Below are positions 25,306-33,362 of a stretch of DNA of 64,000 bases, one piece after another. The stretch lies in NCBI GenBank assembly GCA_021155905.1, contig JAJNBG010000003.1, forward strand, positions 110,206 through 174,205, given 5' to 3'. The notes beneath the pieces are model-generated. The model was not told the origin of the DNA and made no database searches. It was given only the letters and a program-made list of their open reading frames with translations. This DNA is from Bacteroidota bacterium. GTDB taxonomy: Bacteria > Bacteroidota > Bacteroidia > B-17B0 > Aurantibacillaceae. A program made the translations under genes and the position numbers. Every line of letters starts with the position of its first letter. The first letter of the stretch is position 1.

Positions 25306-27774
25306 ATGAGGAATTTCTTCTTTTCAGTCCTTTTATATTTTATTTCATGCTGGGCATTCGCTCAGACTTATTCTGTTTCCGGAAAAATTGCGGATGATAA
25401 AAACCAGGCCCTGTCATTTTCTTCAGTATTGGTAAAAGGTACCACTCAGGGTACAAATGCCAATGCCGACGGCTTTTATGTTCTGAAACTTCAACCCGGT
25501 ACTTATGAATTAATTTTTCAATATGTAGGGTACAGAAAAAAAGTGGAAAAGGTTACTGTTGAGGGGAATGTTATTAAAAACGTCACGTTAAACCCTGAAA
25601 GCTACGAGCTAAAAGAAGTGGTGATTAAAGATGGAGAAGACCCGGCTTATGCAGTTATTCGCCAGGCCATTAAAAAACGTAAATTTTATTTGAATGAAGT
25701 CAATGCCTTCACCTGCAAGGCCTATATTAAAGGGTTACAGCGTTTAAAAGACTTTCCAAAAAAAATGGCAAAGCTGATTAATGCAATGAATACTTCGGGT
25801 GGTGAGAAAATAGATTCTACGTTATTGGGCGTGGTTTATCTCAGCGAAAGCGAAACGAAATACCATTTCAGGAAGCCAAACGATGAAAAAGAGATCATGT
25901 ACTCGAGTAAAGTGAGTGGCGATAACAAAGCGTTTAGTTTTAATCAGGTCAGCGATATGAAATTCAGTGTTTATGAAAACCTGATTTCACTGGATGGATT
26001 AAGCGACAGGCCCTTCATTTCCCCTATTAATGAAAATGCACTCTTGTCTTATCGTTATAAATTGTTGGGAACCACGTTTGAAGACGGGAAAATGTTGAAT
26101 AAAATTGAGATTACGCCCAAACGTAAAACAGATCCATGTTTTAGGGGGATTATTTATATCCAGGAAAATACCTGGCGAGTGCACAGCGCCGATGTTTATC
26201 TGACGAAAGACGCGAAAATTGATTTTGTTGATACTCTGAATATTAAACAGTTAAATGCTCCTGTAAACGACACCATTTGGATGCCTATGAGCTTGAATAT
26301 GACCTTTAATTTTAAAGTCTTTGGTTTTATTGGTGATGGTTATTTCAACGCTGTATTCTCTGATTATGATATGCACCCGGTATTCCCTAAAAAATTCTTT
26401 AAGAATGAAGTACTCAAAGTAGAAGACGGCGCTAATAAAAAAGATACCAGTTATTGGGGAGGTTCCCGTCCGGTACCGTTGACTGTGGAGGAACAAACCG
26501 ACTACAGAAAAAAGGATAGCATCGGACTCATCAAAAATAGTGATCGCTATAAAGACAGTTTAGATCGGGATGGAAATAAACTTACTTTTTCTGATTTGAT
26601 TATGGGTTACAGCTATAATAAAACAGCAAAAAAATTCAGTTTAAATACATCGGGCCTGTTAACTTCCGGTGTGCAATACAATACAGTGGAAGGAGTAAAC
26701 GCCTCTCTTAAAGTGGATATGAATAAACGCTATGAAAATAATCGTTACCATGATGTCGCCGCAACCGCCAGGTATGGTTTCTCAAATTATTTATGGGGTG
26801 GAACCATTAACTGGAAATACATGCATAAGCCAGAAAAATTTGAGTCCTATAATATAAAGATAGGAACGAGTGCTCTTCAATTCAATGGCAATGATCCGAT
26901 TAATCCAACAATGAATACTTCCTATACGCTGCTCAATAATGAGAATTTCATGAAATTGTATAAGAAAACATACGCTGCTTTTAATTTCAGAAAGGAGTTG
27001 ATAAATGGGCTCATTACAACGTTTCATACCGAGTATGCTGAACGTTCCGTATTGCGCAATACAACTACGGATCTTTGGGTAGATGATAAAAATAAAATAT
27101 TCACCAGTAATGACCCCTTGCATCCACACACAGATGATTCCAGCTTTACGATAAATAATTCTTTTGTTGTTGAACTGGGTTTATCGATACGTTTTAAGCA
27201 AAAGTATTACACCAGGCCGCATGAAAAAATCATTGTGGGAAGTAAATTTCCTGTCATCAATCTTTCATTTTCAAAAGCAATTCCGGGTTTAAATACCAGG
27301 GCGGATTACGATCTTGCTAAGATCAGCATCGATGATAATATTAAATTGGGATTGGTAGGTACTTTTGCCTATCGATTAAAAGGCGGTTATTTTCTCACCA
27401 ACAGGTATGTGGAGTTTATGGATTTTAAACATTTCGATGGTAACCAAACCATATTAGCCAATAATGATTATTTGAATGCGTTTAAGTTATTGCCTTATTA
27501 TACCTATAGTACAAAGAACTGGTATGCCGAGGGGCATGCCGAACATCATTTTAATGGGTTTATATTCAATAAAATCCCATTTTTGAAAAAGTCAAGGATA
27601 CAGGAAGTAGTGGGCGGCCATATATTATTTAATGATAAACTGGATCAATACTATGAAATCAATTTTGGTGTAGAACATATTTTGCAAATCATCAGGGTGG
27701 ATTATATTTTAGGATATGGTCCTGAAAACAGTTTCAACCAGGGATTTGTGATTGGTTTGGGATTAGAATTTTAA
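25306..27774 (+). CDS. DUF5686 / carboxypeptidase-regulatory-like outer-membrane protein
   Basis: The 822-residue protein is started at the ATG at 25306, which gives a signal peptide ending WAFAQ; an upstream in-frame start would put a second hydrophobic stretch before it. Residues about 20-105 are a carboxypeptidase-regulatory-like domain (VSGKIADDKNQALSFSSVLV, LIFQYVGYRKKVE). The rest is DUF5686, a long region of beta strands with aromatic ends that should form an outer-membrane barrel, closing with GFVIGLGLEF. The family is common in Bacteroidota and its substrate is unknown. The M16 peptidase gene follows after 12 bases. Confidence 0.85.
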   Translation: MRNFFFSVLLYFISCWAFAQTYSVSGKIADDKNQALSFSSVLVKGTTQGTNANADGFYVLKLQPGTYELIFQYVGYRKKVEKVTVEGNVIKNVTLNPESYELKEVVIKDGEDPAYAVIRQAIKKRKFYLNEVNAFTCKAYIKGLQRLKDFPKKMAKLINAMNTSGGEKIDSTLLGVVYLSESETKYHFRKPNDEKEIMYSSKVSGDNKAFSFNQVSDMKFSVYENLISLDGLSDRPFISPINENALLSYRYKLLGTTFEDGKMLNKIEITPKRKTDPCFRGIIYIQENTWRVHSADVYLTKDAKIDFVDTLNIKQLNAPVNDTIWMPMSLNMTFNFKVFGFIGDGYFNAVFSDYDMHPVFPKKFFKNEVLKVEDGANKKDTSYWGGSRPVPLTVEEQTDYRKKDSIGLIKNSDRYKDSLDRDGNKLTFSDLIMGYSYNKTAKKFSLNTSGLLTSGVQYNTVEGVNASLKVDMNKRYENNRYHDVAATARYGFSNYLWGGTINWKYMHKPEKFESYNIKIGTSALQFNGNDPINPTMNTSYTLLNNENFMKLYKKTYAAFNFRKELINGLITTFHTEYAERSVLRNTTTDLWVDDKNKIFTSNDPLHPHTDDSSFTINNSFVVELGLSIRFKQKYYTRPHEKIIVGSKFPVINLSFSKAIPGLNTRADYDLAKISIDDNIKLGLVGTFAYRLKGGYFLTNRYVEFMDFKHFDGNQTILANNDYLNAFKLLPYYTYSTKNWYAEGHAEHHFNGFIFNKIPFLKKSRIQEVVGGHILFNDKLDQYYEINFGVEHILQIIRVDYILGYGPENSFNQGFVIGLGLEF

Positions 27775-27786
27775 AAAAAAAGACAC

Positions 27787-29103
27787 ATGAAGCAGATTAT
27801 AGCAATTGGATTGATCATTCTTTCATTAAAAAGTTTTGCCTTTGATTTTCCAATAAAATCATTTACGCTGCCAAACGGGCTAAAAGTCATAGTGTGTGAG
27901 AAAAACACATCACCGATAGTTCAAATGGAAGTATGGTACAGGGTTGGAAGTAAAGATGAATGGGATGGTGTGCGCGGAATGGCGCATATGTTTGAGCATA
28001 TGATGTTTCGTGGTTCAAAGAATTTTAAGGGTGAAGGAGATGTGTACATTCATGAAATGGAAAAATTAGGAGCGTCTTTAAACGCCTATACGACATTTGA
28101 TAGAACGGTTTATTTCCAGGAGCTTCCAAAGGAACATATTGAGAAAGTGTTTGCCATGGAAGCTGATAGAATGGAAAACCTGATCCTGGATCAAAAAGTG
28201 CTGGATACAGAACGGGAAGTCGTTGGAGAGGAATTGAGACTGGGAGAGAATAACTGGTATAGAAGGATGATGGCCGACAGGTATGCTCATTTATACCCGG
28301 AAGGCCATCCATATAAAGTAGATGTGATAGGCTTCCTTGAGGAGATCACAAAATTCACAACCAAACAGTGCCAGGATTTTTATGATAAATTTTATAGCCC
28401 TAATAACGCTTACCTGGTTATTGTAGGCGATGTAAAGGCAGAGCAAATGTTTGAACTGGCCGGTAAATATTTTGGCCCGATAAAAAAACAGTTGCCTTTG
28501 AATGCAAAAAAAACGGAGCCGGATGTGTTTTCATTCGTTCCAACTACGGAGGAGTTAGTGATAGATTACCCTGTGCAGATTTATTCTTATGCCATTCCAT
28601 GTCCCGCCATTGGCACACCTGATTATTATGCATTTAATTTATTGAGAGATCTTTTATTTAGTAACCCCAATTCCATTTTAAACAACAGTATCGTGGAGAG
28701 AGGAAATATGGCTTATCAGATCTCAGCCCAGTCCGACGATTCCCGCTTATATTCCAATATTGCCACTTTTGATGTGATAATGCAGGCGCAAATAGGGAAC
28801 GCCAAAGTGAAAAAAATGATCTCCAAAGAGATTTATGACATCATCAATGAGGGTATTGACCAGGAATTGATAGATAATTATGTGAAAAACCTGGAAGTGA
28901 ACCAGACTTTTCAGAATTTTTCTAATGCGGCTATTGCAGACAGGTTGGGCTTTTCTGAATATTATTTTATGGATTATAGTAAATACAATCAGACCCTGGA
29001 AACCTATAAAACCATTAAAGCGGAGCAGCTAACCGACATATGCAAAAAGTATTTTAATCCCGAAACCATGAAGGTGATCAATATTAAGCCACTTATGGAG
29101 TAA
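27787..29103 (+). CDS. M16 family zinc metallopeptidase (insulinase-like)
   Basis: The 438-residue protein has a signal peptide (1-18, ending SFAFD) and the inverted zinc motif HxxEH at His67-Glu70-His71. The third ligand is likely among the glutamates at 148-149 in VVGEELRLGENNWY, followed by the GHPY segment typical of active M16 subunits. A second, inactive half follows (about 230-438). At this length it is a single-unit peptidase acting in the periplasm or at the outer membrane, probably as a dimer. It may be cotranscribed with the DUF5686 gene upstream. Confidence 0.9.
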   Translation: MKQIIAIGLIILSLKSFAFDFPIKSFTLPNGLKVIVCEKNTSPIVQMEVWYRVGSKDEWDGVRGMAHMFEHMMFRGSKNFKGEGDVYIHEMEKLGASLNAYTTFDRTVYFQELPKEHIEKVFAMEADRMENLILDQKVLDTEREVVGEELRLGENNWYRRMMADRYAHLYPEGHPYKVDVIGFLEEITKFTTKQCQDFYDKFYSPNNAYLVIVGDVKAEQMFELAGKYFGPIKKQLPLNAKKTEPDVFSFVPTTEELVIDYPVQIYSYAIPCPAIGTPDYYAFNLLRDLLFSNPNSILNNSIVERGNMAYQISAQSDDSRLYSNIATFDVIMQAQIGNAKVKKMISKEIYDIINEGIDQELIDNYVKNLEVNQTFQNFSNAAIADRLGFSEYYFMDYSKYNQTLETYKTIKAEQLTDICKKYFNPETMKVINIKPLME

Positions 29104-29167
29104 TCATAAAGTTTTCTAATTTGGTGGCGTTAAAGGAATGAAAAGGAGGAATTTTTGCTAAATTCGC

Positions 29168-29172
29168 AGGAG
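29168..29172 (+). promoter_or_regulatory. Shine-Dalgarno site that fixes the lptE TTG start
   Basis: AGGAG lies 10 bases before the TTG at 29183. Clear Shine-Dalgarno sequences are uncommon in this window, and no ATG is found near the signal peptide, so this site supports TTG as the start. Confidence 0.55.
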
Positions 29173-29182
29173 TAAACACATT

Positions 29183-29692
29183 TTGAAAAAACTTTATTTC
29201 ATACTCATTCTTTTTATTACGGCTTCCTTTTTTTATGGCTGTAAAGTGAAGTATTCCTTAAACGGAGCTACTATACCAATTGAAGCGAAGACGGTTTCAG
29301 TGAGTTTCTTTGAGAATAAAACTACTCTGGGGACACCTTCTATAAGTCAGAAGTTTACAGAGCGTTTACGGGATGTGGTATCCACTCAAACCAATTTGTC
29401 TTTAATGAAACAAAATGGTGATCTTCAGTTTGAGGGTGCCATTACAGATTATAATGTGGCACCCGTCGCTATTCAAAGTAATGATCAGGCTGCCAATAAC
29501 CGCTTATCGATCACCGTTTTTGTGAAATACAGTAATAAGTTCGATGAGGCTAAAAATTTTGAGCAAAGCTTTACCCGATTTGCTGATTTTAAAGCCAATA
29601 CTTCCATTTCTTCTCAGGAAGATGCTTTACTCACCGAAATCAACAGGCAATTAACAGAAGATATTTTTAATCGCTCTTTTAATAACTGGTAA
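29183..29692 (+). CDS. lptE: LptE family LPS-assembly lipoprotein
   Basis: The 169-residue protein begins at TTG and has a lipoprotein signal with Cys20 in FFYGCKVKYSLNG. The mature domain has the LptE two-helix/four-strand pattern: VSFFENKTTLGTPSISQKFTERLRD, then LQFEGAITDYNV and DALLTEINRQLTEDIFNRSF. LptE plugs and assembles the LptD barrel that inserts lipopolysaccharide in the outer membrane. The order lptE, TPR protein, secG is well conserved in Bacteroidota. Its stop overlaps the next start by one base (TAATG), so translation is coupled. Confidence 0.88.
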   Translation: MKKLYFILILFITASFFYGCKVKYSLNGATIPIEAKTVSVSFFENKTTLGTPSISQKFTERLRDVVSTQTNLSLMKQNGDLQFEGAITDYNVAPVAIQSNDQAANNRLSITVFVKYSNKFDEAKNFEQSFTRFADFKANTSISSQEDALLTEINRQLTEDIFNRSFNNW

Positions 29693-30708
29693 TGCAGCAA
29701 AAGCAGTTTATAGAGATAATAAATCAGCCAGGTAGGATTGAGCCTCTACATCTCCAGGATTTGGAGATCCTGGTGAAAGAATATCCTTTTTTCGAAAGCG
29801 CACATTTACTATATACAAAAGGTCTTCATAAGCATCAGCCGGTTAATTATTCGAAGCAGTTACGCAAAACGGCAATCATTGCTAACAGCAGGAGTGTTTT
29901 ATATGAATTATTGCACAGGCCCGAAGTTTTTGAGGTTAAAAAATTACCTGAAGTTATACCTGAAATACACAATGTTGAGGTGACGCCAGAACCTAAGACT
30001 GACTTGAGCCCGGTAAGTGTCACCAATAGCGATATTAAAATTATATACGTCAATACAGTTCCTTCGCCCTCCAGAAATGTTGAGCAGGAAGAAGTCGTAT
30101 TAAAAGCGCCTGAAAACGAAGAGATTAATATTGTAAAAGCAATTGAGAATGACACGGAGGTGCCTGTTCAGGAGTTTAATATTGATAAATTAAATAAAAC
30201 CATTGAGCAGGAAATTAATCAGGGAATTATTGAATCCTATGTTCAAACGGATATTATAAAGACACCTGAACTTAATAAGGAAGAAGTTTCAGAGCCAAGT
30301 ACCTTTACAGACTGGTTAAAAACCATTCAAAAGGAAGCGCCAACTTTTCAGGTTGACGTCAAAAAAGAACCGGAAATTGAAAAAAATAGAAAAAATGAAG
30401 TAAAAGAGGTCGAAAAAGAGAAAAAAACACGTGTTTTTGAGCAAAAGAAGCAGTTAATTGATAAAATTATTGAATCAGATCCTGGAAGAATTAAGCTGGG
30501 ATCAAACAAATTTTTTACCCCTGCAGCGGATGCCAAACAAAGTCTTTTAGAAAATGAACACCTGGTAACAGAAACATTAGCCAAGATTTATGCCCTCCAG
30601 GGAAATATTTCTAAAGCAATTCGAGCATATGAAATATTAAGTTTGAAATTTCCACAAAAAAGTGTTTACTTTGCATCCCTTATAGAAAAATTGAAAACCA
30701 ACAAATAA
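29692..30708 (+). CDS. Conserved protein with N- and C-terminal helical repeats between lptE and secG
   Basis: The 338-residue protein has a helical N-terminal domain (1-85, EILVKEYPFFESAHLLYTKGLHK). A long charged low-complexity middle (about 90-270), rich in Glu, Lys, Val and Pro, follows. A C-terminal TPR-like pair reads LVTETLAKIYALQGNISKAIRAYEIL and LKFPQKSVYFASLIEKL. No signal peptide is present, so it is cytoplasmic. Homologues hold the same place in many Bacteroidota, which suggests a shared part in envelope export, but no function is established. It starts inside the lptE stop and ends three bases before secG. Confidence 0.75.
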   Translation: MQQKQFIEIINQPGRIEPLHLQDLEILVKEYPFFESAHLLYTKGLHKHQPVNYSKQLRKTAIIANSRSVLYELLHRPEVFEVKKLPEVIPEIHNVEVTPEPKTDLSPVSVTNSDIKIIYVNTVPSPSRNVEQEEVVLKAPENEEINIVKAIENDTEVPVQEFNIDKLNKTIEQEINQGIIESYVQTDIIKTPELNKEEVSEPSTFTDWLKTIQKEAPTFQVDVKKEPEIEKNRKNEVKEVEKEKKTRVFEQKKQLIDKIIESDPGRIKLGSNKFFTPAADAKQSLLENEHLVTETLAKIYALQGNISKAIRAYEILSLKFPQKSVYFASLIEKLKTNK

Positions 30709-30711
30709 CTT

Positions 30712-31050
30712 ATGCAAGCAATTTTAACCATAGCCATTATCATCGTATGTGTATTACTAATTTTAGTAGTATTAGTTCAAAACTCAAAAGGTGGCGGAAT
30801 CTCAAGTAATTTCTCAGCTGCTAATCAAATCATGGGCGCGCGTCGTGGTACCGATTTTATTGAAAAAGCAACATGGACTTTAGCAATTTTATTGTTGGTA
30901 TTCAGTTTGTTGTCAACACCTAAAAAAGCAGGGTTAACTGAAAGCACGGATGATACTGAAGGTTCTATTACCAAACAAAAAGCCGGTGGTGCAGTTATGC
31001 CTGCAGCTCAGCCTGCTCAGCCGGCAGCTCCAACAGCAACACCTCAATAA
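30712..31050 (+). CDS. secG: Preprotein translocase subunit SecG
   Basis: The 112-residue protein has the two SecG membrane helices (about 3-24 and 55-75). Between them is the signature VVLVQNSKGGGISSNFSAANQIMGARRGTDFIEKATW. An Ala/Pro-rich tail extends past about 90. SecG assists SecYEG in protein export across the inner membrane. It closes the lptE-TPR-secG operon and is followed by a strong terminator. Confidence 0.95.
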   Translation: MQAILTIAIIIVCVLLILVVLVQNSKGGGISSNFSAANQIMGARRGTDFIEKATWTLAILLLVFSLLSTPKKAGLTESTDDTEGSITKQKAGGAVMPAAQPAQPAAPTATPQ

Positions 31051-31070
31051 ATAATAAATATTTTTTATTA

Positions 31071-31100
31071 AGCATCTGCCTCATGGTAGATGCTTTTTTT
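31071..31100 (+). terminator. Rho-independent terminator after secG
   Basis: A 10-base stem (AGCATCTGCC / GGTAGATGCT, one G-U) with a 4-base loop and seven T, 20 bases after the secG stop. Confidence 0.92.
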
Positions 31101-31137
31101 ATGTTTATTTTTATCATTCAAACCAATAATTGATTTT

Positions 31138-31473
31138 ATGTGGAAAGAGGCACCAAAGCAGCAGGATTATTACGCGGTCATTTTTTCGTCAACCAAATCT
31201 GATGATTTGGAGGGATATGCTGAAATGGATGAGTTAACAATGAAGCTGGCGCAGGAACAAAACGGATTCCTGGGATATGAAAGTTGTGCCAACGGTAAAA
31301 ACAATATTTTTATTTCCTATTGGAGATCAATGGATGACATTACTGTGTGGCGAAATAATCTGACGCATCTAAAAGCCAAGTCAAATGCCAGGCAATGGTA
31401 CAAACGTTATTTAAGTCAAATTTGTAAGGTGGAAAGTTCACATTTATTTGAGCCGCAACAGGAAATAATTTAA
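31138..31473 (+). CDS. Antibiotic biosynthesis monooxygenase (ABM) domain protein
   Basis: The 111-residue protein starts at the ATG at 31138; the frame is open further upstream but only through the secG terminator. It has the dimeric ferredoxin-like ABM fold: YYAVIFSSTKSDDLEGYAEM, QEQNGFLGYESC, and IFISYWRSMDDITVWRNNLTHLKAK. Members are small monooxygenases or haem-handling enzymes, and many are of unknown substrate. The catalytic residues cannot be assigned with certainty. The next gene starts at the base after its stop. Confidence 0.8.
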   Translation: MWKEAPKQQDYYAVIFSSTKSDDLEGYAEMDELTMKLAQEQNGFLGYESCANGKNNIFISYWRSMDDITVWRNNLTHLKAKSNARQWYKRYLSQICKVESSHLFEPQQEII

Positions 31474-33327
31474 ATGATGATCCACGACAAAAACTCCACT
31501 TCGAAACAGTTTTCTGTTTTCTTTATTGCCGCTTCCCTAACGGCATTTGTTATTGTTTGCATCAGATCTTATTTAGTTCCGTTTAATCATGATGAAACGG
31601 CAACGTTTTTCATGTATATACAATCAGGGAAATACATGCCTTTTAATTCCCAGGTGGATGCGAATAATCATGTTTTGAATAGTTTTCTGGGAAATATTTG
31701 TTTTCACTTATTCGGTTCCTCGCCATTTGCGCTACGAATTCCGAACTTGATCGGACTCCTTATTTTAATTTTTGCTACTTATAAAATCAGTGAAAAATTA
31801 AAACAATTAGGATCAAAAGTTTTTTTGACGGCCGCCATGCTATTGTCATTTCATTGGCTCAGTTTTTTTAGTGCCTGCAGGGGTTATGGAATATCCATGG
31901 CACTTCTTCTCATGGGGCTTGCCTACATGATGGATTACATCGAGAATTCTGAAAACCGAAAATTTCTGTTCAGCTTACTGTTTTTTCAATTAGCCATCAG
32001 CTCCAATTTAATTCTGATCATCGTGGTGTTATTAGTGAGTGGTATTATGGCATTGATCCAGTTATTGAATAAGAAATTGTTTAATCCTTTAATGATAGCT
32101 GTGTGGCTATTGCATTTAGGAGCTGTTTATTACTGGCTTTCTTTTTCATTCTTTTTGCAGGAAAATGGTGCGTTATATTATGGAGTGGGGGATAGCTATT
32201 GGAAAGTGACCTTTGTGAGTTTAATTCAATTAATAGTTGGTTTTGAAAACAGACCGCTTAAATACGTATTAGTGGTTTTATTTTTAATGGTATTAGGGCT
32301 GACATTTTATTTAAATAAGAGTAATCTGCTAAAATTAAAGGATCAGCTACGGAAACCATCCTGGTCTTTATTATTTGCTTTTATCCTGTGTATATTATGC
32401 CTTGGGTTTTATTTAATGCATAAGTTATTGGGAGTTAATTACCCGGAAGATCGAACAGGTCTCTTCTTTTACTTGTTTTTTGTATTACTGATCAGCTTTT
32501 TGTTTGACCTTCTACCGGTGATGTACAATCGCATATTTCTTTTTGGAGGCTCTGTAATATTTGTCATTCATTTTGCGGTTAATTTAAACTTCCGAAAGCA
32601 TTCACTGATATTTTACGAAACCCTCCCGGAACATTTTTATACTACATTGTTAAAGGAGCAGGAAAAATCCGGGGAACGGATTACGATTGGAGGACATCGC
32701 GTGAGAGAGCTATTCTACGCGTTTATTAATTACCGTCATGGAAGTATTTTAAATCCAGCGGATCCGGTTGAGTTGATGCAAATGAATTGTGATTATTATA
32801 TCGCCACCAGGGCAGAAGAAAAATATTTTAGGGAATACTATCATGTAATTGACAGCGAACCGGATTGGGGTTTTGTTTTATTAAAACGAAAAGAAAAAAT
32901 CAGCCGGACCAAATGTCTTGAATTAACTAACATAGAAGTAAAAGATAATGCTAATGAATTTATAGAACTCTATAGTCATCGGGATACTGTATTTGCTAAT
33001 AGAAAGCCCTTGCTCGCTGAAATAAATTTTGATATTGAGAGTCTTCCTGTTCCGGTAAACGCATGGTTTGTTATTCAGGTCAATGACTCCCTTGATCAAA
33101 CCGTTTATTTCAAGCGTTTTCCTTTGCAATGGATTGGTTATAACAATAATGGAAAGAAGAATCTATCCTACAGTCTTTTAACCGGAAACCTGCCATTAAA
33201 ATCAAAGAAGATTGCTTGTTTCTTTTGGAACATAGAACAGCAGCCTATGAGTATTCATGTGAACTCTCTGAAATTGTTTCAATTGGATGGTAAAGGGGTG
33301 GACTATGAAGCGCCTGATGTTAAATAG
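31474..33327 (+). CDS. GT-C-fold membrane glycosyltransferase-like protein
   Basis: The 617-residue protein has about ten membrane helices in residues 15-380, then a soluble domain with strands (about 385-617). The first extracytoplasmic loop carries Asp40-Glu41 (PFNHDETATFF), the acidic pair found in GT-C enzymes of the ArnT/PMT type, and it continues with NNHVLNSFLGNICFHLFGSSPFALRIPNLIG, also typical. GT-C enzymes use polyprenyl-phosphate sugars on the outer face of the inner membrane. It sits just ahead of YfhO, itself a GT-C-like protein. The acceptor is unknown. Confidence 0.72.
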   Translation: MMIHDKNSTSKQFSVFFIAASLTAFVIVCIRSYLVPFNHDETATFFMYIQSGKYMPFNSQVDANNHVLNSFLGNICFHLFGSSPFALRIPNLIGLLILIFATYKISEKLKQLGSKVFLTAAMLLSFHWLSFFSACRGYGISMALLLMGLAYMMDYIENSENRKFLFSLLFFQLAISSNLILIIVVLLVSGIMALIQLLNKKLFNPLMIAVWLLHLGAVYYWLSFSFFLQENGALYYGVGDSYWKVTFVSLIQLIVGFENRPLKYVLVVLFLMVLGLTFYLNKSNLLKLKDQLRKPSWSLLFAFILCILCLGFYLMHKLLGVNYPEDRTGLFFYLFFVLLISFLFDLLPVMYNRIFLFGGSVIFVIHFAVNLNFRKHSLIFYETLPEHFYTTLLKEQEKSGERITIGGHRVRELFYAFINYRHGSILNPADPVELMQMNCDYYIATRAEEKYFREYYHVIDSEPDWGFVLLKRKEKISRTKCLELTNIEVKDNANEFIELYSHRDTVFANRKPLLAEINFDIESLPVPVNAWFVIQVNDSLDQTVYFKRFPLQWIGYNNNGKKNLSYSLLTGNLPLKSKKIACFFWNIEQQPMSIHVNSLKLFQLDGKGVDYEAPDVK

Positions 33328-33362
33328 AGAATTATTATATTTAGTGTTTATTATAAAGAGTT

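Noticed and set aside
29138..29161. Possible seven-codon leader peptide (MKRRNFC) before lptE
   Set aside because: Too short to judge and no attenuator-like hairpin follows; chance is a sufficient explanation.
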